A stretch of DNA of 64,000 nt from Astrothelium macrocarpum (taxonomy: Eukaryota > Ascomycota > Dothideomycetes > Trypetheliales > Trypetheliaceae), in contig JAGEMR010000009.1 of NCBI GenBank assembly GCA_021030915.1, positions 248,001 to 312,000 of the forward strand, written 5' to 3'. The translations under genes and the position numbers were made by a program. The notes beneath the pieces are model-generated. The model made no database searches and had not been told where the DNA came from. It worked only from the letters and a program-made list of their open reading frames with translations. Below, in pieces: positions 10,909 to 23,348 of the stretch (position 1 is its first letter; the number at the start of each line of letters is the position of its first letter).

Positions 10909-11651
10909 CTAAAGCAGCGGCCACGCAGCCGCCGCCTCCTCCATCCTCCTCGCGGCGGCGACAGCCTTGTCACGCGCAGCGCCCGCCACGCGCGCCGCCT
11001 CCTCGGCCTCCTCGACGGCCGCGAGGCCGTCCAGCAGCGCGCCCGCCATCGTCTCCAGGCGCCGCTGGCGCCCGCGGTCGCCCTGGACGGCGGCGGTGGC
11101 GGCGGCGCGCGCCAGCCCGTCCACGCGGTCGCGGATGGTGGCCGCGAGGGGGTTGGCGGCGGGGAAGGCGGCGGAGGTCGGCGAGGCGACGGCGGTGGGC
11201 GAGGAGGTGGTGGGTGCCGGGCTGGGGGGTGCCGGGGAGGAGGAAGAGGCGGCGGCGGCAGTGGTGGTGGTGGTGGTGGCGGCGGCTTCTTGGCGAAGGC
11301 CAAGGCGGGATTTGATCTTTTTCTTCAGGGCACCCCAAGCCCTGCGGAGGACCCCCGGGCGGTCCTCGCTGTCGTCGCTCCAGCGCGACGGCTGGTTGGG
11401 GGTCTCCGAGCGGAAAGGGTACCCGGCCGCGAGGGGGGAGTTGGAGCGGGAGCGACTGGGGGTGGCCTGGACCCCGGATTCGTCAGTTGAGAGCCAGGAC
11501 ATGACTCTTGAGGCTCTGGAGCGGATTTGCATCCAGCTCCTCCGGGGGGCACCGCTCAAATGATTCTTGAGGATGGAAGTCCGGGTTAGTTTGGGGGTTT
11601 CCTCGAGGAGTCTCCACGATGGTTGGTACTTACGGAGGGCGGAGAGCTCAT
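10909..11651 (-). CDS. Uncharacterised Ser/Ala-rich protein with C-terminal helix
   Basis: A tiny first exon (11634-11651, MSSPPS) is spliced over a 68-nt intron (GTAAGT...AAG) to a large exon (10909-11565), giving 224 residues. The first third is Ser/Arg-rich with several RSRS and SPS sites. A basic helix KKKIKSRLGL follows, then low-complexity Thr, Ala, Ser and Pro tracts. The last 80 residues are Ala/Arg/Glu-rich and likely helical. No family is recognised. The coding part is very GC-rich compared with the AT-rich flank, partly because of homopolymeric Thr and Ala codons. A real gene is likely but not certain; the clean splice into an in-frame ATG is the main support. Confidence 0.55.
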
Positions 11652-12712
11652 TTTGCTAATGAGCTTGATGGCTTTGGATTTGTAAAAAAGAATTTAAAAA
11701 CAGCTTTGTTGCTGGTGGCGCTGGGGGATGCTTCGGTAGTTGAAGCAGAAGGTTGTCTGTATTCTGGGGAGAGAGGGGGAGGGTGGTAAGATCATGAGCG
11801 CTTTTATACTTGAAGATTTGATGGAGAGACATCCATGAGGGTATTTCCAAAGTGAGAATGAACAGAAAAGTGTGTAGAAAAGTGAATAGTACCTACTTCA
11901 CTTTTGGCTCTCTAAGACATTGCGGAGACTCCCAGCGCTGTTTCATCTTCACCTCTGCGCGAAGATTTCTTGGTTGTATTGCTTATTGAGTAGAACCAAT
12001 AAAAAGTGATACGTGATGTGATTAGGGGTTTTCCATACCGAAGACAATACTGTGGTCCTACGATTGCAGCTATAGTCATAACCCCATGTTGGAACTGTAA
12101 AACATTAAGCTGCAGAGGTAGTCTTGCTTGACAAGAGAGACGCTGAATAGATAGATCAAATCTTGTAAACTAGCCTCGTAGAGATGCTACAACAAAAGCC
12201 GGAGTCCAGTGGTTTGGTGCCCCCCAGTATAGTAGTGACAATTACGGTCAGAACCTTTTTTTTTTTTAACCAAAAGTATCTGTGGTGACGAAATACTCCC
12301 GAAAACGTAAGGCGTGAGATGCAGTGAGAAGTGAAGGAAACAGCAAAATCTAAAGTGAACCTATGTTGTGTCTTCGATCCTACAAAGTTTCCTAGCAGTG
12401 TAGTTCAAACCCACTTTCTAGAGTAAGGCTAATTGCTTGAACTGAATTTTGATGAGATAAGATTCATAAAGCACAGACGCATATCTACGAAGTATCTCAA
12501 AGCATACAATATGCAGTCATACAACTTATCATGTAGCAATTATAGAAAGAAAGACATGAAGTGATTTGTGAATTCAGCACCTTTCCTCTTTCGGAAAGGC
12601 GGCGTTTCCCATCCATTTCAATGCCATTATATTCTTTCCCACGTCTATGCACAGTGATGGCTGTACCGATTTGAACGCTTTTTAGCGAAAGCTCCTCGTC
12701 AAGTTCTCCATC
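11652..12712. other. Intergenic, no gene seen
   Basis: This is AT-rich sequence between divergent genes, the Ser/Ala-rich gene and GWT1. It has one T run at about 12258-12267. No coding frame or RNA gene is supported. Confidence 0.6.
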
Positions 12713-14266
12713 ATGGCGGAAGACTACAAGGCCTTGAAGGAGGCATTCGTCTCCAACCTTACAGGCTCCTCTGTCTGGGAGGTATACCAAGTCGGCTTCA
12801 TTCCTCCGGTTCGTACCTGCACAGCATACCGACACCATTTTGTGGACTGATAGCGATGACTGCAGTCTGCCATCCTGCTTTGGTCGGTTCTTCAATCGCG
12901 TCACGGATTGTTTGAGCCTTATACATCAAGCGCGATCCTGGTTGATTTCCTACTTAACTGCCTGGCTATTCTCTTTGCTACAACGATTTATTCGTCCGCT
13001 CCTCTTCTGCTCACTTTGCTCCTCGTTGCTCCCGCAATAACCTCATACGCTATCGCCCCAACGCGACGAGCTTCAGCAAGCCAATCACGAGCTGGAAAAT
13101 CGAACACAAAGGCCAATGAATCAACTGCAAGAGAGGAGAAAAGAGACTTGGTGCCAATCAAGCCTTTTATTACAAGCTGGCGAGGCGCCATGATCGTTGT
13201 GACTTGTGCCGCGATTCTGGCTGTGGATTTTCGAATATTTCCTCGGCGCTTTGCAAAGGTGGAAAACTGGGGCACGTCACTGATGGACATGGGCGTAGGC
13301 TCTTTCGTGTTTACGGCTGGAGTTGTTGGGGCGCGCGGTATCCTCAAGAAGCAAATGTCGCCTCAGACACAGTCTCTTGTCTCTCAATTCATTCTATCCC
13401 TCCGTCACGCCGTCCCGCTTTGGATTCTCGGCTTTGTACGTTTATACAGCGTCAAAAAGGTTAATTACGCTGAACACGTCACTGAGTACGGTGTACATTG
13501 GAACTTTTTCTTCACCCTCGCTGCTCTTCCTCCATTTGCTGCCATATTTCAGGCTGTCTTCTCCTTAGAGACGTCTTTCACCATTTGCTCTCTGCTCTTA
13601 GCTGTGCTTTACGAGGTTGCTCTCGACTTTACGGATCTTAAAAAGTATGTGCTGACTGCTCCACGAACCAATCTACTTTCGCAGAACCGTGAGGGTGTCT
13701 TTAGTTTCTTTGGTTATCTTTCAATTTTTCTTGCAGGTCAGGCTACTGGCATTTACTGCTTGCCACGCGACAATTTCGTGCCGACAAGCACCAACATTGT
13801 TAGGCGTCTCAGAAGCAGTACGATCTTTAGAAATTTGGTACGCTGGTGCTGCATTTGGACCATTATCTTCATTGTATCTTCAAGTTACTATGGTTTTAGT
13901 CTCGAAGTCTCAAGACGGCTAGCGAATTTGCCGTACGTGCTGTGGGTTGTTTCATTTAACACGTTGCAGCTGGCACTATTCTGTGGGGTTGAATTGTCAA
14001 TGTTTCCCGATATTTACAAGAGCGAAGATAGAGCGATTGAGAAGACGAGATGCAAACAAGCTACAAGCGGAGTTCTAAATGCGTTCAATCGCAATGGTCT
14101 CGCCATTTTTTTACTGGCTAATCTTTTAACCGGCGTGGTCAATTTGTCATTTGACACGATTCATGCCTCTCATGGGGTGGCTATGGGGGTTCTTATTACT
14201 TATATGGGGGCTCTATGTGCAGTCGCCGTAGTGCTAGATCATTGGAATATATCCTTGAAGCTGTAA
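12713..14266 (+). CDS. GWT1: GPI inositol acyltransferase Gwt1 (PIG-W)
   Basis: Two exons (12713-12808, 12866-14266) encode 498 residues, the usual size for Gwt1. The N-terminus MAEDYKALKEAFVSNLTGSS is diagnostic, and about a dozen hydrophobic helices follow. GTSLMDMGVGSFVF and EYGVHWNFFFTLA are strongly conserved in PIG-W. The enzyme acylates the inositol of glucosaminyl-phosphatidylinositol in the ER, an early step of GPI-anchor synthesis needed for cell-wall mannoproteins. The intron donor is GTTCGT; this choice, rather than the GTATAC 27 bases earlier, gives exactly the family spacing between the Glu of VWE and the LLWSVLQSR helix. The family is the target of the gepinacin and fosmanogepix class of antifungals. 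Confidence 0.93.
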
Positions 14267-14445
14267 AAAGGACACTCGTCTTTGGGAAAGGAGCAAAATT
14301 GAGAATTGTTGAATTCGGCTCGTGATGTCATCGGAAGCTCGTCGCGTCTTCCACTTCAGACGACGCCTTAAGCAAGAGCGTGCAGTGAATACTGCATTCT
14401 GTGCCCTTCATCTCTCTGTAATCCCACAACCTGCCATCAGTCCCG

Positions 14446-15331
14446 ATGTCCACTCCAGCAACTAAACGTCGTCGCATCGAAGCAGCCAGAAACGCTGTAA
14501 ACAAGCCCTTCCGGCCACCCCTCCGCACACCTCTCCAGCCCAAATCTAACCCTCCCGAAGACCGCAACACCCTACCCATAACCACAGACGATTCTGCCAC
14601 CCCTCACATCGAAGACCAGACCAAATCACTTCTAAGCCCGCAACTCCACTCTTCCCCTCTACCAAGGAACCGCCCACGGCCCTCGACGCACCCTGCCCTC
14701 GTCACTTTGCGCCAGCAACTCACCACCCTCAACGCAGATACTCGCGCCCTTAGCTCCGAAACCGACACTCTTACACAGGCGCGTACGCTGCTCGAGCGGA
14801 ACGCGACTGCGGAGCTAGAGCGGCTGACTCGCAAATGGCGCGGTGTGGCACGCAGAGCAGCGGAGGAGGTGTTTGCGGTAGCTGAGGAGCGGGTGAACGC
14901 TGTGGGAGGGGTGAAGGCTTGGAAGGAAGATGAGGGGAGAAGAAGCGGCGGATGGAGAGACTGGGACGACGATGGAGTGGGGAAAGGAATTGAGGGTGAT
15001 AGGGAAGGAGAGGATTTGGGAGAGAGGGCGGAAAGAGAGGCGAGAAGGGACGAGGTCGAGGCTGAGAGGGTGTGGAATGAAGAGAATAAGGAGGTGGAGC
15101 GGTCGGAAAGTCCAGAAGTTGATGACGATGATGATGTAAGTGGCAGTAATGTCGACATATGTCTCTTTTTCTTGATTCTGACTTGTCTTTACTGGCGGAG
15201 TCTTCATGGATGTGTTGTGGGTGGCTAATAGATATTCGCAGGCATTTACGATGGAAATGATGTTGCGCTCTTTGCATATAGATCTGACAGTGATTGGCTA
15301 CGATGGGGAACAGCAGAGGTGGATCGACTAA
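14446..15331 (+). CDS. SFR1: Sfr1/Mei5-type recombination mediator
   Basis: Two exons (14446-15135, 15242-15331) give 259 residues. The N-terminus is basic (KRRRIEAARNAV) with the KPFRPPLRTPL motif of Sfr1/Dds20. A heptad-rich central region (about residues 85-150) is likely a coiled coil, then comes an acidic region. The short last exon encodes AFTMEMMLRSLHIDL and VIGYDGEQQRW, the conserved C-terminal block. With Swi5, Sfr1 stabilises Rad51 and Dmc1 filaments in homologous recombination. The last exon is 90 nt and would be missed without splicing the 106-nt intron. The middle acidic stretch is low complexity and probably disordered. Confidence 0.87.
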
Positions 15332-16259
15332 CATGGTTACAACGACATTACGGATTGCATGTCTACGGAGTTTATCGAGATAGTGAGGCTAATCATGATT
15401 GCAAGGCTCCAGCCTCGTGTATCAATCCTCGGACCTTGCGTGGGCTCAAACCCTCGGATCGTACCGTCCGTGTTCCGAACTTGGAATTCCTCTTCTGATG
15501 ATTTTAGACATCCCACCAATGTCTTTCTGATCCATTTGGCTTGACACATGGGACGACAGTAAGTGCCTCTGTAATGGTCAAAAGCGCATCGCCTAGTCGA
15601 ACACAGCACTCCTGGAGAACACACTCTCGGAAGCTTCAGCCTAGAAACGTCGTTAGCATTCTCCACATGATTAAATGATATGCGCGTCTTGCATCAGAAC
15701 GAGCGACGTTGAACATCAAACAAGAGTTAACAAAACACCATGAGCTTAAGTGATGCTTTCATACGACAGCACGATATGCTAATTACTTAATAAGGTGCTG
15801 AATATACAGTGCTCCGGACTTACGGCTTGTTTTAGCTTAAAGCATTCCATGATCTAGGTTTACATGGAGGCTAAAATTCCGCCCTCCCACTGGTTATGGG
15901 ACGTCCGCTCAGAAGGTATGTCAAGAAATGCATAACTGACACTTTCTGAAAACGCATAATACGTATCTTCATGTGTTCTTAAAATTCGTCAAGTTCAATC
16001 GCCAACCGTATGCATGACATAAGTACGTTCCCCACGTCTTTGCCGAAATAGCATGTTCGCTTTGTTGTCGTATGTAGTGTTTGCGGAAGAGCCAACGAGA
16101 CGTAAATGATCTTGTGTCGTGTCAATTGTGATCGCGGCGGAAGCCAAAAGCACTCTCTTCGGTGAGTGATTGCGAATCGTCGTTTCCACCAGAATGCCGC
16201 GCGTCCTGATAGTTCTACTGTGTTTCAGAAGTTTCTTAAGGCCCACTACAGCTATTCTA
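15332..16259. other. Convergent intergenic region, no gene seen
   Basis: This lies between the SFR1 stop and the 3' end of the minus-strand zinc-finger gene. Small frames exist on both strands, but none has a domain or support. Confidence 0.6.
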
Positions 16260-19200
16260 CTAGTAGATCGTATCTCTGATATTTAGTTCGGAGGATGAAG
16301 AAGAGGAATCTTCGGGATAGTGCCATATCTCGTACGACCGTGGAACAACTGCGAGCGCTATCTCCTCCATGTGGCGTGCAAGATGGCGCGAACGCGGAAC
16401 AAGTCCGGGTGCAATCATGTTAGAACAGAATGGACACATGGTGCCAAAAACTTCCACCAGTCTAATGGTAAATTTCAGCATGCACGTTCTGCGTGTTCAA
16501 GCATTAACTTACGTAGGATCAAATCTTGCTCGTTGGTTTGTTTGCTCTACTTCCGTACCGCACTTAAGACCGGCTACATCACAATAGCAATGGCGACCAA
16601 TGTGACTCATATGACCCGTGTGTCCAACGGGACTAAACTTAGGCCATGGTAATTTTGAGAAATGATGATCAGAAATACCTGAGGCCAATAGCTCATGAAA
16701 GAAGTCGGAGAGAACGTCGATACTCCCGCAGCTCGGTCCTACAATACAAACATAATCCTCGCTCAGATAACCTGTGAGGCGGCTGTAAGGCCTGAGGCTA
16801 TGATCGTGACACTGGTGCAACATCACACTGACGGGGTCTATGAATTTTGCCTTGCAAAACCCAATCCGACAAGCATAATGTCCATCCAGAGGATGGCTCT
16901 CCAGCTCATGCACCTCGAGAGCTCGACGACTGGAGAAAAATTTGAGAGCCGCACATTTGGGATGGATGCACATATATGGCTGTAGATCGAGAAGTACGTG
17001 CTCTCTGAGCTGCGTTAGTACATTCACCACCTGATCTTGCATTTTTGAAGATGTAGTCTAACACGCACTTCCATTGCTTCATTGTTTGTGCAGTTATTTG
17101 TCTACTGCATATATCGCAGAAAAAGAAATCATTTAGACCAAGAAGAGTACGAGGTATTGGAGGAGGAGGCAAATAGGAGTGAGTTGTTGGACGATCGAAA
17201 GATGATCTTTCTTTGACGATGTCAGCCATGTATTTCGGAGGAGGGAAGTAGGAGTGAATTGCTGGAGGATCCGAAGATTGTTTCTGTTTGGAATACCCGG
17301 CAATCATGTACTCTGGCAACGGGTGTTCGATCTCCCGGAGAGAGCTATTCCTACTGGAAGCTGATGAGCTGGGATGAGATTGGCGCGTCCAGTAATTTCC
17401 TTCGTCGGAAATATATGGAGACAAAGGCGTGTCCTCATTTCCCCCCGGAATGCATTCTTTCTTGAGCCGAATGCAATTATTGCAACGTCCTTGAGGGTCG
17501 TTTGCTCTGAGGTAGCACTCAAGTTTTCGTCTTCTGCAATTGGCTAATAATGTTAACGTACTGCCACAATAGAGAGCCGACAATTGATCCATATTCTGAG
17601 AACGAAGATTGACATTATCTTACCACATGACACCGAGGCTCTCTGATATCTCAGCTTACGGCGGGCTCTTTTATTCCGAACATTGCAAGACAATGGTTGT
17701 GCCATTTCCCCCATCCCGAAGAACTGTCGTCCTTGCTGATCCTGTTGATTGTGCTGGTTGCTATTCCTGTTCGCTAGAGCTTGCTCATTGTCCTCGTAAC
17801 TACCTTTATGAAGCTTTTTCTTGGCTTCTTCGCGAGAATTTTGAAGTTTTTGAGCCCGCATCCAATTCGCCACAGCGAATTGTTGAGCAATTTTTTGATC
17901 CAAGCTGGGGAATCGATCAACGATGTTACGGAGGTAAATTTTAACAGGAAGTTCTTGGTCTGACTGTTCAATGTGGCTAGCATCTACTTCTGCTACTTTA
18001 TCATGACATACTTTGAGCTGCACGTTGCGAAGAAATTCTAGATCTTCAATATCTTGCGCTCTTCTGCGGTTGTCCTGCTGGTACCTTGCCTCCTGTTGAT
18101 TGAAAGCTTCGGAAGCTTTAGCGGGTAGGACTGTTTGATCTATCCAGTGTAGGATGGGAGGCTTTTCATGAGAGTCCTTGTAATCTGGGCGTTCTGATCT
18201 TTCTGGACTTTGCTCATCGATCGAGGCGTCATCCCTGATATGGAGGGAAGTGCGTGTTTCTTTCATGGTCGAGCCGAGGTTGAGATCTCCTATAGTTGAG
18301 AAACTTTGCGATGCTTCAGCTTGGGGTGAAACAAGGTGTACTTCATCGTCTCGATCCCCAAACAGTAGTATATCTTCCTGTATCTGATCCGACATAACAA
18401 GATCTGACTCGTCCGGTTCAGTTTCGAGCGCATTGGGATAATCAGACGGCGTCCGAAGGGAGAACCTCAGCCCACACTCGTTGCTGTTCAGTGTGTTAAT
18501 ACCTGTCTCCTTTCTTGCTGTATTTTACGCCAACCTTACCACTTCACAAGCCGAATGTCGTTAGAATCAACTTGGGGGCTTCCCAAACATGATGGTCGTG
18601 GACAGGTAGAGTGACTCCAGTGTGCCCCCATGATTTTAATTAGCATTAGCAGTTCAGACCCAGGTTGAATCATCTTTGTCCATTGCAATCCTTTGATGCA
18701 AACGTTCGGTCTTCTCGCATGTACAATCACATACTGTCCATCGGCAACTTTTGTACTTCCGGGTTTATCCTGGAACTGAGCTCGCAGCAGGCCTTCAAAA
18801 GGCTACCGTGGTTTTAGCACGTACGCACGCTTTGGAAAAGCCATACCCTTCTTACCTCCCAGTGACGGAACCATTCGTACGGTAACTCTCGAATGACACC
18901 AAGCGAATCTTCAAATTTAATATTAGATTGCAGTAAGAGCGAAGGAGATGCGGCTATCTTGTTATTGATACTGAGAAGCATGAAATATATCCGTATATTG
19001 CTTTGAACGATAGTCTGGAGTAATTGGTGAAGCTCCGTAGGAAAAGTACGAAGAAATGCTAAAATCTGCGATCCGATACTACGAAGGCTCATCAAAGATG
19101 TCTCGGCAGATGCCAGCCCGATTGAGAGACTTGCAAGATGCTGTGTCATCGAAGATGTGTCGGATGAAACTTTCTCAAGCTTGCTATTCAGCTTTAATGT

Positions 19201-19862
19201 TGAGGCATTTTGCTCTAATCTGATCGCTGTCGTCGTTGCACTAACGGTATTCGTGACATCTTCGACGCGCAAAGACAATTCGTTGAGTCTCGTACACTGT
19301 TCGTTCATTCTTCTGATAGATTCACGATGCTGTTCTTTAGTACAGTTTTCGAGATTAGAAAGAGTCTCGGAGGCGTGCAGCGCTAATAAGAGATTGATAC
19401 TGATAACTTTAGCTGAAATGAGAGTTCTCAATCTTTTGACGTCTTCCGCTATAATGATTGCCCATTTTGTCTTTTTAGGTATTCCGCCTATAGAGTTGGG
19501 TGCAAAAGGCCCAAGAGACTGCTCATATTTCTGAAGATTCGTCAGAAACTCACGAAGAGGGAACTGACAGGCCAGTGCTAGACATCGAATAGCGTTGACA
19601 TGGCCAATGTTGCTCTCCGCTGGTTCAAGTGCGGCCAATCTTGAGAGCACATTTTGTAGACCCTGGAGCTCAACAATAACATGCTGATACTCTGAAGCAG
19701 CTCCACCTGTGTTCTTGAGCGCTTTGCCGACTTTCGTGCAAAGCTCTGTTCGCAGCTGTGTCAGTCTCATGCATTGCCGAAGCGAGTCAAAGATGGAAGG
19801 ACAGGGAACACACCGATTGCGGAGATGAAATCCCCAACACTGAAGCCGAACGCGGGTGTCAT
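16260..19862 (-). CDS. STAND-type N-domain + ubiquitin-like domain + zinc-module fusion protein, 7 exons
   Basis: Seven exons (19814-19862, 18856-19745, 18540-18802, 17624-18483, 17069-17543, 16513-17004, 16260-16461) join in frame to 1076 residues. Order: an N-terminal helical domain starting FGFSVGDFISAIELC, like the N-domains of fungal STAND/NLR proteins; a ubiquitin-like fold (about 285-375) with LPYEWFRHWEPFEGLL and GQYVIVHARRPN; a CNEC knuckle (Cys401, Cys404); a long disordered linker; a Zn2Cys6-like cluster (Cys687, 690, 697, 708, 711, 718); then C2H2-like zinc repeats from FFFCDICSRQ to CPFCSNM and RHLARHMEEIAL. The last block resembles degenerate fingers in fungal NLR and ankyrin proteins. 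No NTPase motif is present. A signalling or transcription-related role is inference. The link through the intron 18484-18539 is the least certain; if wrong, this is two tandem genes. Confidence 0.72.
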
Positions 19863-20552
19863 TTGGAATTTTGTTTATCAACAACTTTGAGGTGCATCTG
19901 GAGTGAATTAAGTTCAAGAGCGATGAGCGCTGTAAAGGTAGGTATGCCATTCATAGAATCAGCCACAAGGCTGAAAGTACGTGGCTTTGTGGCGGTGCAA
20001 GGCAGACACTGCCACAAATGCACACTTTCAAACGGATTACAATATGGGAAAGAATAAGTGGCGCCATTTGCACAACCGTATACCAGGGAGAGGATTCGAG
20101 TCCAGTGCGATTAGCATGGAATAACGCATGTCGAACTGCTTGCACGAATCCAGGACAAGTACTTTTGTTTGTTTGTCTCTTTACAATATTATTCATCAAA
20201 TTCACTACGGTAGCTCTTGCCAAATAGCCAGCTTTTACAATTTCAAAGTTCCATGTCATGATACCGCTACTTTCAGCTAAAGAATCAGAGCTGGACTTAG
20301 AAGAGGAAGGAAGCTGAAAGAAGCCTGCAATTAGCATTGCCGTTAATTCCCGAAGCAGAGAAAGCAAGCGGCCATGAAGGCCATATAAAGCACACCATTG
20401 TAGTTCTGGTTCGTCTGCTCATCGTCATAATATACCTCACTTGCTATAACTAAACTCGACCAGGCCTTTGTTGGAAATTTGACCCGATTTGTCATGCATC
20501 TTTCACCAGATATGAAATCCTCACCCACGCATTGTAGTCCCTTTCAAAATCC
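19863..20552. other. Intergenic, promoter of the zinc/ULD gene
   Basis: A 138-codon minus-strand frame at 19951-20367 shows no domain and no splice continuity with either neighbour. Nothing else is seen. Confidence 0.5.
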
Positions 20553-22069
20553 TCACTCATTCGACTTCTTAAGTCGCATATGGCGTTCCAAGGCTTCTAC
20601 TTCTTTGTTGGTTGGCCTTGCTTCCGGACCTTGATATCGGATCGGCGTCTGACCCGGGATGCGTGTCAAATGGAACTGATAGACCTGTTTTTCATGATCT
20701 AAAATTTTGTAGTCCTCGACTTTGTACAAACCGTCATATCGGAAGCCGCTCTGAGGCCTGTATTGCGATGTCGCTAACATATTGTGGGAACGAATTACGC
20801 GGATTGGCAAACCGTTTTTACTGCTGGCGATCAAAGACTGTGTATTTCCGGTCGGATCAGATGCCTTGTCGATCTTTGATGCAGTCCCACAATACCACAC
20901 CTCATCCCCCCTGTCTCTGTCCTGCGGGTAGCCTTTGCTCATGACGATGGACCATGCTCCTTGCTTTGCGTCGCCGTAGATACCTACAGAAAGTTAGCTC
21001 TGGCACCCATGACATAGAGAAATGCAGAGCGATGTAGAAAGAAAAAGGTACACAGACCTCCCTGACTGCTTCCATGGAGACCATCCCGCAGTGTACATAA
21101 TTGCGTTGGCACCCATTTCCCGTTTACATGGCCATTGTCACCATATTCGTCTGCTTTCTTGTGAGGGGGGTCTTTGATGAGCGTATACGCTGCATGATTG
21201 GACTTTTTCGTGCAGTCAATTCCGTGAAGGATATCAGTGCTAAAATTTTTGCAAGCCCATTTATCGAATAACTGGCTAGCAAAGTCTTTCAAGTCAGACG
21301 GCAGAATATCGTTCTCTATGACTTGTAACAATCCTGTATCCTTGTCGAGGATTTTAGCTTCTTTTAAGATATCTTCATTCACATCATCCTCAAAATCCAG
21401 ATTGTGGAGATATGTGCGCATTTTCTGGAATGCATTGGTAGACTTTCCCTCGCATTCCAAGCTTAATTGGCGAATTTGCTTGAGCGTCATGACAACCCCT
21501 CTATTCTCACCTCCACGCTTGGTTTTGATGGTTCTTTGTTTCATCTCTGCATACCAAGTAGGAGGCTGCCGAGGAACAGTAGTTTGGAATAGCGTATTTG
21601 GAATGGATGTTGTGACAACGGTTGTGGAAGATGTTTGGGAAGGGCCTAATGGACCAGGCACCGTTGTGACCTTTTGGGCGAATGCTTTGGATGGTACTGT
21701 CCTATTGGGAGTCGAAGCATTCTTTGCAGATGGTTTACTCGAACTAATCGATGCAGATCCATTTGAGGCTTTTTTGGGTATCTTGAAATTTATTTCCTTC
21801 CGATTTGACAGTTGAGGGGCACCAGCGTCAGCAGACGGAACGGTCCTGTCTTCGTCAGAATTTGGAGTGCCTCGCACTACAGGCGTTGGTGATGAATTCA
21901 TTTTCTGAGAAGCAGATCGAACAGGTAACTTGTCAATTCCCTCGTGATCTTCCAGCTGCCTTTTCTTCGACTGTAATCCCCTTCTTGATGCTAGCTCCTT
22001 TCGGAACTTAACATCGTCGGCCTTGAAAGAATCTTGGAATATTTCGTGCAACTCTTTCTCGGGCACCAT
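20553..22069 (-). CDS. SRA-YDG domain protein (methylated-DNA reader type)
   Basis: Two exons (21058-22069, 20553-20983; intron GTCTGT...TAG) give 480 residues. Residues 1-145 are disordered and Ser/Thr/Pro-rich, and a helical region follows (about 150-290). The C-terminal 170 residues are an SRA-YDG domain: QLCTLRDGLHGSSQGGIYGD, the GDEVWYCGT strand, SLIASSKNGLPIRVIRSHN, GFRYDGLYKV with the YDG signature, and FHLTRIPGQTPIR. SRA domains flip out and recognise 5-methylcytosine in UHRF1 and plant SUVH proteins. In fungi, stand-alone SRA proteins occur without RING or SET partners, and their role is poorly known. I start at the Met in MVPEKELHEIF; a short upstream exon is possible because an acceptor-like CACAG directly precedes it. 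Confidence 0.85.
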
Positions 22070-23348
22070 CCTGTGATGAGAGGCAGTCGGGAAACGAGAG
22101 AAAAGAGAAGAGCCGCGATATACTTCTTGAAAGACACGCCTGTTACAGTCATTAGAATTGATAACAGCAGAGTAAACGAATCAGATACTATCACTTTCCA
22201 AATATCGTCTCAACTTGGTTTCACTATGTGAAATTCGAAGACACAACGAAAACATAAGATTGCCATAGTAAATTATTAAAAGACAATGACATTTAAAATG
22301 GATTCAAGATTTCCACAAGGTATGAAAAAACGTTCAACTGAGCAAGGCCTTAAGGTCTGTCAAATGTTCGCATGAGACACAAACGAGTCTGGTTCTGTGG
22401 GGAAGTGAGGATGTTGAAGGGTGCCTTTGATGGTGACATCACATGTGCAGGTGAGAAAGAGATTGGGAACTTACTTCTATGGCCGGGACGGTGGGATGAA
22501 GGATGATGATGATTGCTGACCCTCTGAAGGATACTCCGAGTGACAAGGTATGTAGATATCGCGTGATGTTGAAAGACAATTGAGAGATGTAGCAAATAGT
22601 AGGTGGCGAACGGATGTTACTAGCCAAACTAGGAATTCAGCAAAAGGTCGGTTCGCTGTTGCAGACACAAGCAATATGGTGATTTGGCTAAGCTTTGCTT
22701 AGTGGTGCGACATTGATGGATCAAGGCTTCGATAGGGGATTCCAGATTTGGAAAAAGGAATGGAAAGGGTAAGAGGGATAGGAAGGACGTGGCGCCTTCA
22801 AAGTATGTAGCAGTTGTAGACTCAGAACTTTTAGAAAAGTGGGTCCCGACTGGAATATCCGAGACTTGTGTACCTTATTGGATTCGAACTGAGATTGAGC
22901 GCAATAGTGACGTGAGTTTCACTCCGAATTTTTGGTAGGCCTCCGGTGAAGATCTGTGGATACTCACATCTAAATCGTCAAGCTAGTATGTTATACCTGT
23001 TCTCTCCTCGGACCTTTTGCAACACTGTAAGCGACCCCGGCGAATTCATTTCATTTTGAGCATCACATTATGCATCTGAAAGATGACAATTGTTGACGAG
23101 CGCTGTTGGAAGAAGGAAGTGGGGTGGCGAATGCTATCAGAGGAGCTCCATAGTGGAAGATCGGTCAGCCAATCAGAAAGGCTTTCGCTCCGAGAGGAGA
23201 ACAAAGCGCACCTTGTTCGTTGAGTTTGGGGGGCTCACACTTGGAATCTGAGAACGGTTGGGATTTGAGATTTGATGTGAAAGGTAGTCGTTGGCGAATC
23301 ACTCGCAAAACCTACAAAGATAATCCATAGCTACATCGTTTCTTCAAT
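22070..23348. other. Intergenic, no gene seen
   Basis: This is the upstream region of the SRA gene and the 3' flank of HIS4. The minus-strand frames at 22350-22674 overlap each other in three phases and lack support. Confidence 0.55.

Noticed and set aside
18814..19950. Single-exon 378-codon minus-strand ORF starting MAYLPLQR
   Set aside because: Its N-terminal 50 residues are untranslated sequence plus intron read-through; splicing from the ATG at 19862 restores the family N-terminus FGFSVGDFISAIELC, and the last residues are intron.
19951..20367. 138-codon minus-strand ORF
   Set aside because: No family resemblance and no usable splice to either neighbour.
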